Assembly (NCBI GenBank): GCA_021527695.1
Contig: JAKFAO010000010.1
Location: forward strand, 1,054,001 to 1,118,000
Direction of reading: 5' to 3'
Source of the DNA: Naematelia aurantialba
Lineage: Eukaryota > Basidiomycota > Tremellomycetes > Tremellales > Naemateliaceae
Length of the DNA: 64,000 nt
A program made the translations under genes and the position numbers. How positions within the stretch are numbered: position 1 is the stretch's first letter; the number at the start of each line of letters is the position of its first letter. Shown here piece by piece: positions 23,401-35,075 of this stretch. The notes under the pieces are model-generated. The model had not been told where the DNA came from. It did no database searches and was given only the letters and a program-made list of their open reading frames with translations.

Positions 23401-26400
23401 ATGTCTCATTCTCAGCCTCATCCCAATCGACAGGCGTCTTCGAATTCGGCCAGCTCTTCGGGAAATCGTACGATCCGTGCAGACTCTTCTTCTGGTCGTC
23501 GGCGTCTCAACTCAGTCTCCAATCAGCAGTCTCGTATCCTAGCCAGATTGACCCGTAGAGGTCAAGGCAGGCAGGATGAGGGCGAGGATGCAGATGCAGA
23601 TGAGGATGAGGAAGATGATATGGATAGCGATACCAATAACAGCGTGGCGGATGAGCATAATGGTATCCAAACGACCGCGTCGAAGAACCGAGAACCGAGC
23701 GATGTCGAAGCGGGTCCGAGCGATTATTGGCGACGTTCGCCTTCCCCCTCTCCTGACGTGATGGCGATGTCGCTTCCAACATCTTGGAGACAGATGAGTC
23801 TCGTAGATACACTGCTCCGACTGGATGCAGGACCGTATGATGAATACCGCCCAGCTGCGGACAGTAGCGAAACGTGGTCGAGGGATGGCGGTTCACCAAA
23901 AGCTCTGCAAGGAGATGTCGACAACAGGGAATACGCCAAGCGTATACAGGAGGTCTCCAATGAAACTCGCACAGATGATGGTCATCGGAAGGAATTTGAA
24001 GGCGACAGTCGTGATGAAGGTTCTACCCTCCCTAAACCCCCGCAGCTGCCGTGGAGTGGTAACGGACGAGAGCTAAGCTTTGCTCATCCCTACGTGGGCA
24101 ATGTCGTGGGCCACCAAGAGTCAGATATGGGTGAAGAAGAGTTTGGTGTGCTTCATTCTTCACAGCGTGTGAGTGGCGTGCGTGCCATTGCAGCTGGGGC
24201 TGATCAAGCAGGAGAATTACTCGAACAAAGCACCTTCAATTGCATCCACTGGCATATCTCTAGGTCATCATGACTCGCCGGCATTGACCCGTGATCTGCT
24301 CAAACGTGCAAGATACCTACGTGAGTACGCGATGTGTTGAATCAGCTTATGGTCAGATCCCTCTGTGTCTCGTTTGAGATCCCACCTGCGCACATCGTCC
24401 ACTTCCACCAACCATTCCTTACCGGACCGCCCAAGCCCCTTCCATTCGAGAACACCGAGCCATTTCTCGCAGATCTCAATGACCGGATCTGACTCCATGT
24501 CCATCACCTCCGGCCATCGGCCTACACTGCCCAAGGCGGCGGTGCAGTCCAACCATGACCCAGCAGAGTGGAGCCCAGCGTTCGTCTTCCACTCACTGCG
24601 GCATCTTTCGGCGCATCTTTTCTCGAGGAAGTTGAACGGTACCTTATCGCCTGTCCGCGCACCGCCGATCCATAGGGGTAGCTCTCTTCTGGGAGCACGG
24701 GAACGAAGTGATGATGTCGGGCTTCATGGTCTGGGGCAACCGACGACCATGGATATACGGGGAATGGTGGCAGTCGGGACCGATAGAGGCTTGACTGTGA
24801 TCTATGGTTTTGGGCAAGAACTCAGGCACATTTTAGGGAATGAAGCGATAAGTAGGTTTCACGAACTGCAGGTTTCACAATCTGCCTGCCAGCTTACGAA
24901 TTTAGTCACAGCGGCTGGGGCCGTCTCGTGTGTCACGATATCGATGGATCAAACCTTTGTGGCAGTCGGACATACTTCTGGCAATATCCATTTGTATGAT
25001 CTCGCCGCCCCGTCAAAACCCGTTCGAAGTACGAACGCCCTGTCACTGCCGCAGGTCCTGTCTGGTCGGCGGGAAGGACACATACAAGGCAGTCGGATCG
25101 TCAGCATTGGCTTCGTTGGGGCTCGACACACATCCATCGTCAGCGGGGATGAGTTTGGACGGGCGTTCTGGTGGAGTCTCGGAAGGGTGGTCGGCGTGGA
25201 GAGCAATGATGTTGTGCGCATGTTAGGTAGCTATCCCGACCCTGGCGATTCGGGTCTCCGCAATTCGCCACTTGCGCAAGCGTCCGATCGAGTTTCGCGG
25301 AAACCTACCACGCTTTTCGCTGCGACACCACTCCCGATGAGTACAAAATCACATCCTGTCGACAAGTTTGACTTATCGGCCCTTCTCACACCAGTCAAGC
25401 TGGTGATTGTCGGAATGAAGCCGCAAGCTAAGACTTGGTTCCGGAAGATGCGAGAGAACCTGGGTGGCCATTCTGGTGGCCTGATTGGAACAGCTGCCTG
25501 GCTGCTTGCTGGCGAAGTTGCAGCTGAGGACGAAGGCATCTCTGACCCAGTCTTGGCCTATTCCTGGGGTACTTCCGTTCGATTCTTGCGCGTACGCGTT
25601 GGTCAACCACAATTGGTCGATGGGCAAGACAGCAAGACCCTGAATGCCGTTCCCGAGTTCTTAGACGGCCGCAAATGGGAAGCCTCAACACCAGTCCGTG
25701 CCATGTCATGGTTCGATTCAAACGTAAGCCAGATCATGCTGGCAGGTGCTGAGCTGTAGCATCTGCTCCTCATTGCCTCATCCGATATCATACTACTTGA
25801 CGTCCGGACCATGTCCCCGATTGAGATGACCCCCTTACAAACGAGGCTATTAACAACCCAAGACTTGCACTCCAGTCTTAGCTTGAAACGAGCAACGACT
25901 GAGGCGATCCCGAGTTCCATCATGGGGTCCGTGAGGACACATCGGGGGAAGCTCTTCCTGCTGGTAAGCAACCCTGATCACTTGCGCTCACCACAGACGA
26001 AATCTAATGTCCAAGTTGGGACGCTGCAACGCTGGAACGACCGCATTTTAGCCTGCGTCCATAGAGGCGATTTCCTCTCTGCAATTCAGCTCGCATTAGC
26101 ATACTACGAAGATCGCGCCCCTGGCAACAAGATCGGTCTTCCTCCGAACGAACGGGAGAGGCAAATGATTGTAGGCGCTCGCATAAGGGAACTGATGTCA
26201 GCATCGCTCGAATGGGCCTTCTCAGAGGATCGCATGCATGATGACACCCATCATACTGTTGACGGGAGAGGGGTCGATTTAACGGACCTGTTCGAGAATC
26301 TCGCCACGGTATGCACCGAAGCTTGCCTCTCGATGGACGACACCGCATTTCTCTTCGACGACGTATACGAACGCTATGCACAAGTCGGCATCGAAGCTAT

Positions 26401-28597
26401 CTGTCTGCGCGTCATCGAAGCATACATCTTCGAGGAAAGGATTCACTTTGTTCCGCCAAACATCGTTCAGGCGCTCATTGCTCTTCATGAGGCTCGGGGC
26501 GAGTATGACCTTGCCGAAGCGATCATATGGCACGTCAATCCGTTGTCTCTCGACATCAACCAGGCGGTTCGGCTATGCGAGGCCCACGGCTTGTGGGATG
26601 CTCTCATTCATGTGTATACTCGAGCGATGCACGACTACGCCGCGCCAATCGTTAAGCTGCTGGCTCTCGTGCGGGACATACATCACAGTCGAGCGAATCG
26701 AGGAGTGGGAATTCCCAACGGATTCGGACCTGATCCCGAAAGTCGCGCACAGGATGCTTACAAACTGTTCGCCTACCTAGAAAACATCCTATCAGGCTTG
26801 GCTTTCCCCACCGGTGACTCGCTCCCAGAGAGTGAAGCCTCATATGCAAAATCTGAAGTCTTCAACTTCATTTTCTCTGGTCGATTCCTGTTATGGCCGG
26901 AAGGTTCGGACGGAGAAATCGTCCTGGTTGGCGACAGCGGTCAGATCGATCAAGAAGTTCCATATCCCTATCTTAATCTACTACTGCATTTTGACACCGA
27001 GGCGTTCCTACACGCCATGGACATCGCCTTCGAAGATCCATACCTCAACGAGCAGCACTCTGTCAGCCGCCAAAGCATAGTCAATCTCATGCTTGATGTC
27101 ATGGACCCACGCTATTTCTCATCGGGAGACATAACGTTTCTTCACATCTTCGTTGCCCGCAACCTGCCCAAGTACCCTCAATTTCTGTTCATACCGCCGT
27201 CGACCCTTCATCGAGTCCTGGTTAGCCTCGCCAGCGATTCTGATCAAAGCACGCGGGAGGACCGACAGCTTGCTGCTGAGTACCTCCTATCTGCCTACAC
27301 TCCCCACGACTACCCAGCAATGCTTCAACTGTTTGAAGCGGCGGGATTCTGGCGGATCTTACGAGTGTCCTATCGACGAAATGGGGAATATGGACGACTC
27401 ATATCGGCATTCATTCAAGACCCGGAGTTGGACGAGGAAATATTCGATTGCGTTGATAATGCCATTGCGACTGCGACAACCGAAGCAGTGGTCTCCACTG
27501 AAGTGTCGAGGGCGGTTGTGGAGGCGCTGCCTTATCTACTCGAACTCAGCGTGAGGCAAACTGCTCTATTACTAGATAAGCGCCTTCCCTCCCTCCATGC
27601 CAAGGCTATCAACGCCCTCGAACAATCTCCGCATAAACAAATGGCTTACTTGCGTCGCCTCCTGGAACCGACTCTGGGGGATATGGACGATGCGTCTGGG
27701 TTGCAACAAGTTTCTACGCATGTCGATATGTCTGCCCGTCAACGATATGCGGCTCTTCTTGCGATTCATGAGCCATCACATGTCATTGCATTTCTCGACG
27801 CAAGAGGCGGCGCTTTCTTTGATCTGCCACGTTTGATCGCGCAATTCGAGGATTTGTCTTTCCATGAGGGGCAGTTGTGGGCTCTCGACCGGCAAGGTCG
27901 GACGCATGAAGTTTTTGAAACAGTTGGCAAGATCCTCTTGGCGAAAGGAGTGGACCTTGGGCAGGGGCTGGTCCACAATGATGAAGGACTGGTACACATG
28001 TCGATCCAGACTATTCGGGATGTGTCCAGCATTGCGGTACGGCTTTGTCGGGAGCATACCTGCAGTGGTGATGCCGGTGTCGAAGATATGTGGTTTGGTG
28101 TGCTGAACGAAGTCGTGGACCTTGTCCACACTCTCTCACCTCTGGCTTCCACCGACAGCCTCGACCAGCAAGTGGTAGAGAACCTCCGGATGCTGGTACA
28201 GGATACTTTGTCTTCGCTCGTCTCCAGCACCTCATCCTCGTCGCTATCTTTCCCTCGACTTTTTAAGCGCCTCGTGGATGCGTCGAACACTGTGACTCGA
28301 GCGAAAAAAGGCAGGGCGTACGCCGAATTCCGAACGATTCTGACTGGAATGTTGGAGAGCTATCGAGCCGAGGGGGAGATGCTGGGGATGACCACCCGTC
28401 TGGTCGAGGGAGACCTGTTTATCTCTGTAGCCGAGATCACGGTGCGGCGTCAACGAGGCTGGAGGCCACATGACACGATGTGTAACCTTTGTGGGAAAGA
28501 CCTGTGGATATCGGATGACAGGCAAGAGGGTGGTCAGGGCAAGCTGAAGGTTTTGAGGAGCGGAGAGGTTGTGCATCTATCGTGTGAAGAATCATAG
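23401..28597 (+). CDS. VPS8: Vps8, CORVET tethering complex subunit
   Basis: CORVET subunit that binds Rab5-type GTPases and tethers endosomes. The ATG at 23401 opens an acidic, Ser-rich N-terminus. A WD40-like propeller follows (GLTVIYGFGQE, VTISMDQTFVAVGHTSGNIH, SIVSGDEFGRAFWW), with the intron at 25724-25759 (36 nt) joining WFDSN to HLLLIASSDIILLDVR, a Vps8 hallmark. A further in-frame 33-nt intron is at 25964-25996. The rest, to 28597, is a helical solenoid (VGTLQRWNDRILACVHRGDF...) ending in a reduced RING-like segment MCNLCGKDLW...HLSC. Frame between 24130 and 24200 needs an intron that is either about 46 or 25 nt; I favour the longer. The length of about 1,640 residues is usual. Confidence 0.9.
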
Positions 28598-28647
28598 ATA
28601 CCCAGCAGAATCATACCGAGGTGCAAATTGCTTTGACATGCGATGCA

Positions 28648-29617
28648 TCAGTGTAGCAATAATACTATATCGTGTCGCCCTGTCAGCATGGCGAGCTCTA
28701 GAGGCGTTTGACCGTCCGCATCCTGAAGGTCATTAGCAGTGCGTAAGACACAAAGAGCGCATTGGAGAGGAACTGACAGTGAGCTGACGATCTGCTCCAG
28801 CTTGCAATAGCAAGCGCACGACGGTGGCATGTCCTCGGTCCGATGCTAAGTGCAGCGGGGTATTTGCCTGTTCTTGGTCAGGATAATCACACCACAGGAA
28901 GGGTCACTTACATAGCTGTCCCTTGAGTTGACGAGGCTCGGATTGTCCTCGAGCAGTCTTCTCACCTCGTCTATCCGTTCGTCGATGACTGCATCATGAA
29001 TAGGATGGCCGGAACTGCTGCAAACTGCTGTCAGCATGCTTTCATATGCACTATGTCACTGTACCTCTCAGCTTCTCCGCCTTGGTCTTCCACGACAGCC
29101 ATTTGGCTGACCCGCACTCCCATGCCATCCCCGGTCCTTCCCCTCCCCTTATTCCGCAATTCCGGCGCATCTCTGTCATCGTCATCGCTGAGGTGTTCGA
29201 GATCGATGTCCTCCTCCTCCTCGCCCTTGACACCCATGCCCTCCATCGTCCATCCTAGCTCTTTCGCGATGCTCACATACCGCTGTTGCGCCTGCGCTGT
29301 CCCGTCATTCAACTGGGCGTACTGAGCTGCCTGCCTCGTCCAAGCATCATATTTAGCTCGCGCGGACAATGAGAATACACCCGGGCGAGGGCCAGACCTA
29401 TAATATTATCAGGGACGACGGATACGAAAGAAGCCTGACTCACGGTCCAGAAGACGTCGCTATATATTTATAGAGTCCGTACAGCTGGGGAGAAAGTCAG
29501 CTGTCTACAGGCGAACAGATGCCATACCTCGAGCTTTGTGTCATTGGGAAGATTTGCTGCTGCTGGCGTAGAAGTTAACCATGTAGACGAAGCCTCAAAA
29601 TCATTAGATTTGGACAT
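28648..29617 (-). CDS. Acyl-CoA-binding protein with C-terminal ankyrin repeats (ACBD6-like)
   Basis: Acyl-CoA binding and carrier role by family. The ATG at 29615-29617 gives MSKSNDFEASSTWLTS. Splicing after KLE joins LYGLYKYIA, the ACBP core helix, then PGVFSLSARAKYDAW, with the Lys and Trp conserved for CoA binding. An acidic linker (GEEEEDIDLEHLSDDDDRD) leads to two or three ankyrin repeats: HPIHDAVIDERIDEVRRLL, ATVVRLLLQAGADRQL and ADGQTPLELAMLTGRHDIV. The stop is at 28648-28650. This domain order matches animal and plant ACBD6-type proteins; yeast Acb1 lacks ankyrins. The 3' end faces VPS8 with only 50 bp between the two stop codons. Confidence 0.85.
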
Positions 29618-29781
29618 GGTGATACGTATAATAACGGACGAAAGAGTTGTCAACCTCCCCTCCACTTTGGGTGTCCTTCTCGTCTTCCCTCTTGCCTTCT
29701 CGTGTTTCCTCTTGCCTTCGTCATTGGCGCATACCCATCCATCCCATATTCAGCCGTTCGACATAGAGTTCATTCTCCAAT

Positions 29782-31240
29782 ATGGCACAAGCCTCTGGCT
29801 CCACCCTTTCAAAGTCTTATGCACTCAAATCGGGCACAATCTCGAATCTGAAAGTCAACCTGTCCGTGGCTTGTCTCCTTGCTGTCTCGGTCCAATTGCC
29901 TTTCGATATCCAAGCGCCGACTCCTGCCGACAGTAGTCTGCGATGAGAAGCTGATGTTTTTGAAAGGCATCCCCTCCCCATATTGAACATCTCCGACCAC
30001 TGCACTCGTGCGCGATTGACAAACGCTGACGCTCCGAAGTGTAAGCTCATGCCGTGTTCTGAAGTACCGCTACCTAACGGATACAGTGATCGGGGCTCTT
30101 CTCGGCACGCAGTCGAATCGAGAGGTCTCGATCGTGAATACATTTGAGCTCACATACGGTGCAACAAGCGATGGAGATGTGGAGATGGGCGACTCTAGAG
30201 CTGGTGTATCGACTACCGGCAAATACTCACTGAACACAGAGTTCTTTGAGACTCGGAAAGATCAATGCAGGTCACTCGCTCAAAGACGCAAAGAGAGTTA
30301 ACGTTGCCCCAGTCAAGCAGGTGTTTCCAACTCTAGACGTCATTGGCTGGTACTCTGTGGGATCTGAGCCCACGTCCGACGATGTCGCCCTTCATCAACA
30401 GGTGAGCGGAGGTAACCACCTCCAGATCAGGGTTGATCATTCCAGTTTGCGTCACTCATCGATTCACCAGTTTTCCTCCTATTTGAGTCAAGTCTATCGG
30501 CCGCAGCAAGCACACCTGAATTCCCCATAAAGATCTATGAGGCTGCTTTGGTAGAGCAAGGCAACGAGAGCGAAGCCGAGGGCAAGTTTGTAGAGCTTGA
30601 ATTCGAGATCGAGACAGGGGAAGCGGAGCGCATAGCCGTCGACGGGGTCTCGCGTGGTGGAATAGGAAGTGGAGGGGAGGAAAGCGCAGGTGAGTGCACA
30701 TGAGTGGCGTGGCTGAGGATATCCCCAGTTGGTAGCCTCACGACCCAGCGCAATGCGATTCGAATGCTGTACGAACGTCTGCTAGTGCTGCTGCAATACG
30801 TGGACGCCGTCATGAGCCGTGCGACCTTTCTCTTTCTCTTTGCCTAAGGCTCATCTGGTAGAAACAGCGAATCCTGACTATAATGTCTTGCGCCAGATCT
30901 CGTCGCTAATCGCGACTCTTCCAACGATCGACGCTCCAGACTTTAAAGATGAACTCTATAGGGTGAGTTAGATCTCCAGCAGGTATGTGCTTCAGCTGAA
31001 AGTTAGTAGGAATACAATGATGTCCAACTGACAAGCTATCTTACGACCCTGACAAAGCAGCTCAATGCTCTCAGCGACGTAAGCTGTCCTTTGTAGGTGT
31101 GCGTCCGCTGATTGTGCCAGTATGCGGACAAGCACAATTCGCTTTATCCGTCGTCAAACGAAGAATATGGGGGATCAACTCTGCCTCGTGGTATGAGCAA
31201 AGGCCAGGATATCTGGCAGAAGTCGCGACGCCATCGTTGA
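29782..31240 (+). CDS. CSN6: COP9 signalosome subunit 6 (MPN-domain protein)
   Basis: Non-catalytic MPN partner of CSN5 in the complex that removes NEDD8 from cullins. The ATG at 29782 gives MAQASGSTLSKSYALKSG. After an intron the MPN core reads HPLPILNISDH, then VIGALLGTQSNREVSIVNTF, then DVIGWYSVGSEPTSDD. The HxH metal-binding pair of active JAMM enzymes is absent (LHQQ occurs nearby), as expected for CSN6. Later exons give SLIDSPVFLLFE, NAIRMLYERLLVLLQYVDAV and YNVLRQISSLIATLP, and the protein ends QKSRRHR with TGA at 31238-31240. The first donor is weak (GTCCGT), so the N-terminal join is the least certain. eIF3f is the closest alternative. Confidence 0.82.
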
Positions 31241-31467
31241 CTCTATATTATGTCGGCTCCCCGCTTTAAGTAGATCAAGTCTGGATATGCGACCGTCACC
31301 TGCCCCATCAGCGTGTTGATTGCTATCGGATCCGCTAATCCCAGTTGAGCGACTCCAAGATGTCAGCAGTGCCGCACGAGAGTTCTCAGTGTCAAGGCAC
31401 GATCCGGGATGAGATTTGAGTCAAGTATCATTCGATATGGCAAACGAAGCTGCGTCAGGAGCCAAGA

Positions 31468-32771
31468 CTATCTTCGCCTGAGATCTTCGAGACCCTTCGC
31501 GACGTCTTCTTTCAACTTCATGTCCGTAAGCAAGAGATCCCCTGGAATTGTTTGTGATGCACAACGTGCCTTTGGGGATATCACATCCTTGTCAGCGAAG
31601 TATGCCAACATCATCTCCTGAGCGACCCAGGGATCCTGGACCGAGCCTAGCACCCTGCCCTAACTTGCATCAGCGACGCCAGTCGCTAAGAAAGACAGAA
31701 GACTTACCTCAAACTCGACATGCAAAGAGCCGTCAGTTGACCTGAGTAGGACCAGTGAGTGTCCTTTTGGCACCGACTGACTCGGAAACAGGGACTTGAA
31801 AGTCTGCAAGGAGTCTGCTATGCGCTATACAGCAAATATCAGCGATGCATGAGCACACGTATAGGCAGGTTTACCTTCTCGTCTACTTCATAAATCTCAG
31901 CATTAGCACGGGCGAGTTTTTGCCTAGCAAGAAGGGCCCGGGTGAAGCCGTCGCGAAGATGCTAAGAATATCAGCATACGTCTCTTGGAAGGGGAAAACT
32001 CACCGAGAAATCAGTATTGCGAACCGGTACTGGGTTGTTAGCACGTCAAGATGGGAATACATACTTATCATCACAGCGCAAGCTGCTCCTTGCTCGAGCA
32101 GGACTCGCATTAAGGCCTCCCCGGACATCTGAGGCGCACCGAGGGGATCTGAGGGTGCTGCAGTGGGTGGAGTTTGGAGATGCTGAGCCGTGAATGACTG
32201 ACTTGTCAGCGCGGTCGACCATTTTGTAAACCCATTTGGCCTTACGTGCCACCCAGGAATATCATCCAGATGTTGTGCGATCCGTTCCTCAAGGTAGAAG
32301 CCGGCAGAGTACACTTTAACTCGCAGAAACGACACTTTACGGACTCCTAGCCCGACGAGCGTAAGATTCGGGACCTTGGTCGTTGGCGTGAGGTATAGTG
32401 GGAATGACATTGAGGTCTCCGGGTCCACTGGGACACATTTAGCTTCGCTGACGGAAGGAGTAAAGGGCAGACCTCTAGATGCCGTCTGTGTAATATGGGA
32501 TGGGTCCGTGGCTGCGTCTGCATGTAGAAACCAGCGACTCTTTGCGTAATGGATGATATCAATATCTAGCCAATATCAGCACTGCAGCAGGCGAGTTACG
32601 GAAGGGACTACCTTGGACAGCTTGGACACCCAGCCATGCAGACCCAGATGAGACGACGAAGATGGCGAAGGTGAGCCCTGTTCGACGTAGGGGCTGTCGG
32701 GGTGCAGACCGGACTCGCATATTCAGGCTCGTCAGTTGATACCACAGCTGTCTCGATGCGGATCTTGACAT
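31468..32771 (-). CDS. AIM18: Chalcone-isomerase-fold mitochondrial protein (Aim18/Aim46)
   Basis: Aim18/Aim46 proteins have a chalcone isomerase fold and sit in the mitochondrial inner membrane and intermembrane space; reported work links the fold to haem binding. The start at 32771 gives MSRSASRQLWYQLTSL, a basic presequence, then a hydrophobic stretch LTFAIFVVSSGSAWLGVQ. The domain reads TKVPNLTLVGLGVRKVSFL, RVKVYSAGFYLEERIAQHL, then DFSHLRDGFTRALLAR, and ends near QEMMLAYFADKDVISPKAR and VAKGLEDLRRR with the stop at 31468. Several introns separate these parts. An upstream in-frame ATG at 32900 would lengthen the N-terminus and looks less likely. The divergent neighbour begins 168 bp away. 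Confidence 0.82.
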
Positions 32772-32939
32772 GATGGGTCTTTTTGGGAATATCGATTCAC
32801 CAAGAACAAGGCTTGTGACGGTCTGGACGTTGCTCTCACAAAAGTAAAAACAGTTCCTCCATCCCGCCTTCATCGATCGCCTTTCGTCCAAGCTTTGCAC
32901 AAAGACAGCTATAGCTATACCACCCTGACTCGTGGAGCG

Positions 32940-34836
32940 ATGGACTTCGGTTCAATGTCCAGCATGTCTGGGAAATCGTCCATGAAGCGGAAAGTGAGCG
33001 TCCGCAATGCGTTCATAGGTATCACGCTCATTGTTTCGTAGCAGTCCAGCGCAAGTCATTGGCCTGTCGACCTTACGACGACTGTACGTGGCTGACGTCG
33101 TTTACAGTCTCTCCTGCAGGCTCTCGGCAAATCCACTGCCTCTTCCTCGAGGTCGTCGCAGGTCCCCATCACACCCTCGTATACTACCCCGCCTACCTCG
33201 ACATCTTCCGTGTTTCCCGACGATCCATACTCGCCAGACTCCCCCTACTATGGCGACAGTGCATCTCTGTTCCGAGACGGCGCGTCAACTTATAATGTTC
33301 CTGTCCATTCTACCAGATCTGTTAGCGCCAGCACAGTCTCTGGCTCGAGCAAGGAGCGAGACGAGAAGGGGAAGAGAGGGGCATCAGAAGGGGCTGGAGG
33401 CAGTCAGGCTGTTAGACGGCCAGAGGATGTCTTCAAAGTGGTGAAAGAGCGCCTCTTCTCATGGAGCTACATGATGCAGTGGTATCAAGGGTACGCCCGG
33501 TTTTCCCGTACTGCATTCGACATCGCTGAACAATGTGATAGCGAGGTTCACTGGTTGAATACTGTGAAGATCTCGCGATCTACAGTCGAAGCAGCTCTCG
33601 GACCAAGCAAGGTGGACTCTCGCTCGCGAAGTTACTTCCTGCTCGGCGCCAGCCTCGCAACACTTTTCGACATTGTGCAAGTCGCAGAGTACCTCAAGGC
33701 GCTACTAAAAGTACTGGAGGAATGGGAGAACGTGGTGGAAGCCGGCGGCGCGAAGGGTGTTGTGAGTGTATCTGGATCGTGATGAGGCATCCCGCTGATG
33801 CTTGAGTAGAAGAACTTGTTCCGAGGCCAACGCGGAGGAAAGAAGCAGACTGGAGCGGTGTCAGAAATGTCCAGTATGACCGATGGAGAATCATTCCTCG
33901 TGACCCTCAACCTAGTTCGTCTTGATCCTGTCACAGATCCTGTCACACCTCTTGTTCCGCGTTCGGGCCGCGCGCTGTTGCTGAAAGCGCTACAGCCCTT
34001 TCAGCCCGACTTCTTCCAGACCCATTCATCAACCTGCTCTATCATCCGTGATGTATACAAAAAGCTGCTGGGTATGGTCCTGCCTTCGCCTTTCCCGCCT
34101 ACCCCATCTGGGGGCTCAGCAGCACAGCAACCTGCGATACAGATTTCCGCAGAACAGTTGGGTCTGTTTCACCCATCCACATTTATCCATTCCGCATCGC
34201 TTGAAAGCCCTGTACCATCACATAATCCGAAGAGTCCAAGCTCGGTGTCGACACATACGAGCGCATCGCTCTTTCCATTGAGCGTTGAGAATGAAGCGCG
34301 CACAGTGAGCCCCGGCATGGCTTTAGGAGGTGGAGCGTGGGTCGATCCCATCAACCTCAGTCCCGGTCATGCGAGCTCGATTCAGCAAGACGCTTTTCAG
34401 GCAATGGTTGCGGGTGAGCTGCCGCCAGATCGCACATTGGTGGGTGGCGGCCAGCGCCTGACTCCCGCTTTGATGGAGCTGTTCCTCAAAGTGGACACCA
34501 AGCTGAAGGTATGTCGCATTTTGGAAACACCCCGGATCCTTCCACATGAGTGCAAATGCTCATTCTGCTGTTTAGCGGCAATTCTCGATACTCTTGCGCG
34601 AAGGCGACTTGCTCTCACGCAAAGTCTTGGACGATGAGTTGGCTCTGCTCACAAGGTCTCTGGCTGGCGGCGCGCCAATGAAATTCGACTATTCTGCAGC
34701 CCTGAGCGGAACAGGAAACGGCTGGCATGGGTTCTCAACCGGCCCGTCTGCTGCAGAGGGGCTGGTACACGAGCGAGAATGGCTGGGGATGATGGACGAT
34801 GTGGAACGCGGCGAGAGAGATTTCGGCGTCGTCTGA
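32940..34836 (+). CDS. Conserved-looking fungal protein of unknown function
   Basis: I do not recognise this protein. The ATG at 32940 codes a short exon MDFGSMSSMSGKSSMKRK. After introns the sequence runs through a Ser/Thr/Pro-rich region (32-nt to 48-nt introns are likely near 32994-33041 and 33076-33110). A structured-looking block follows: RRPEDVFKVVKERLFSWSYM, then GEVHWLNTVKISRSTVEAAL after an intron at about 33490-33540, then FDIVQVAEYLKALLKVL. The C-terminal part has FWRQFSILLREGDLLSRKV and ends MMDDVERGERDFGVV with the stop at 34834-34836. No signal peptide, membrane helix or catalytic motif was seen. The helical block with conserved Trp residues suggests a folded domain. Confidence 0.7.
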
Positions 34837-35075
34837 AGAGTTGTACTTTTAGAGCCCTGTCATGACACGATGGCGCCCTTATCGAATTCAATGCTTGTAG
34901 GTCTCCGTTTATGAGGGATCCATCCAAAGAGCAGCTCGGATGTCATCTAAATCATGCTATCAATGTGCTCGTAGGAGCAGAACAGCCGCAACGATGCTGC
35001 GTTTGCATGCGAGAAATCTAATGCTGTCTATAGTCTAGACAATACATCGCTCCAAGATCCAAACAATCTACTGTC

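Noticed and set aside
27766..28290. A 174-codon minus-strand frame
   Set aside because: Antisense shadow of the VPS8 solenoid; the plus-strand protein is clearly real.
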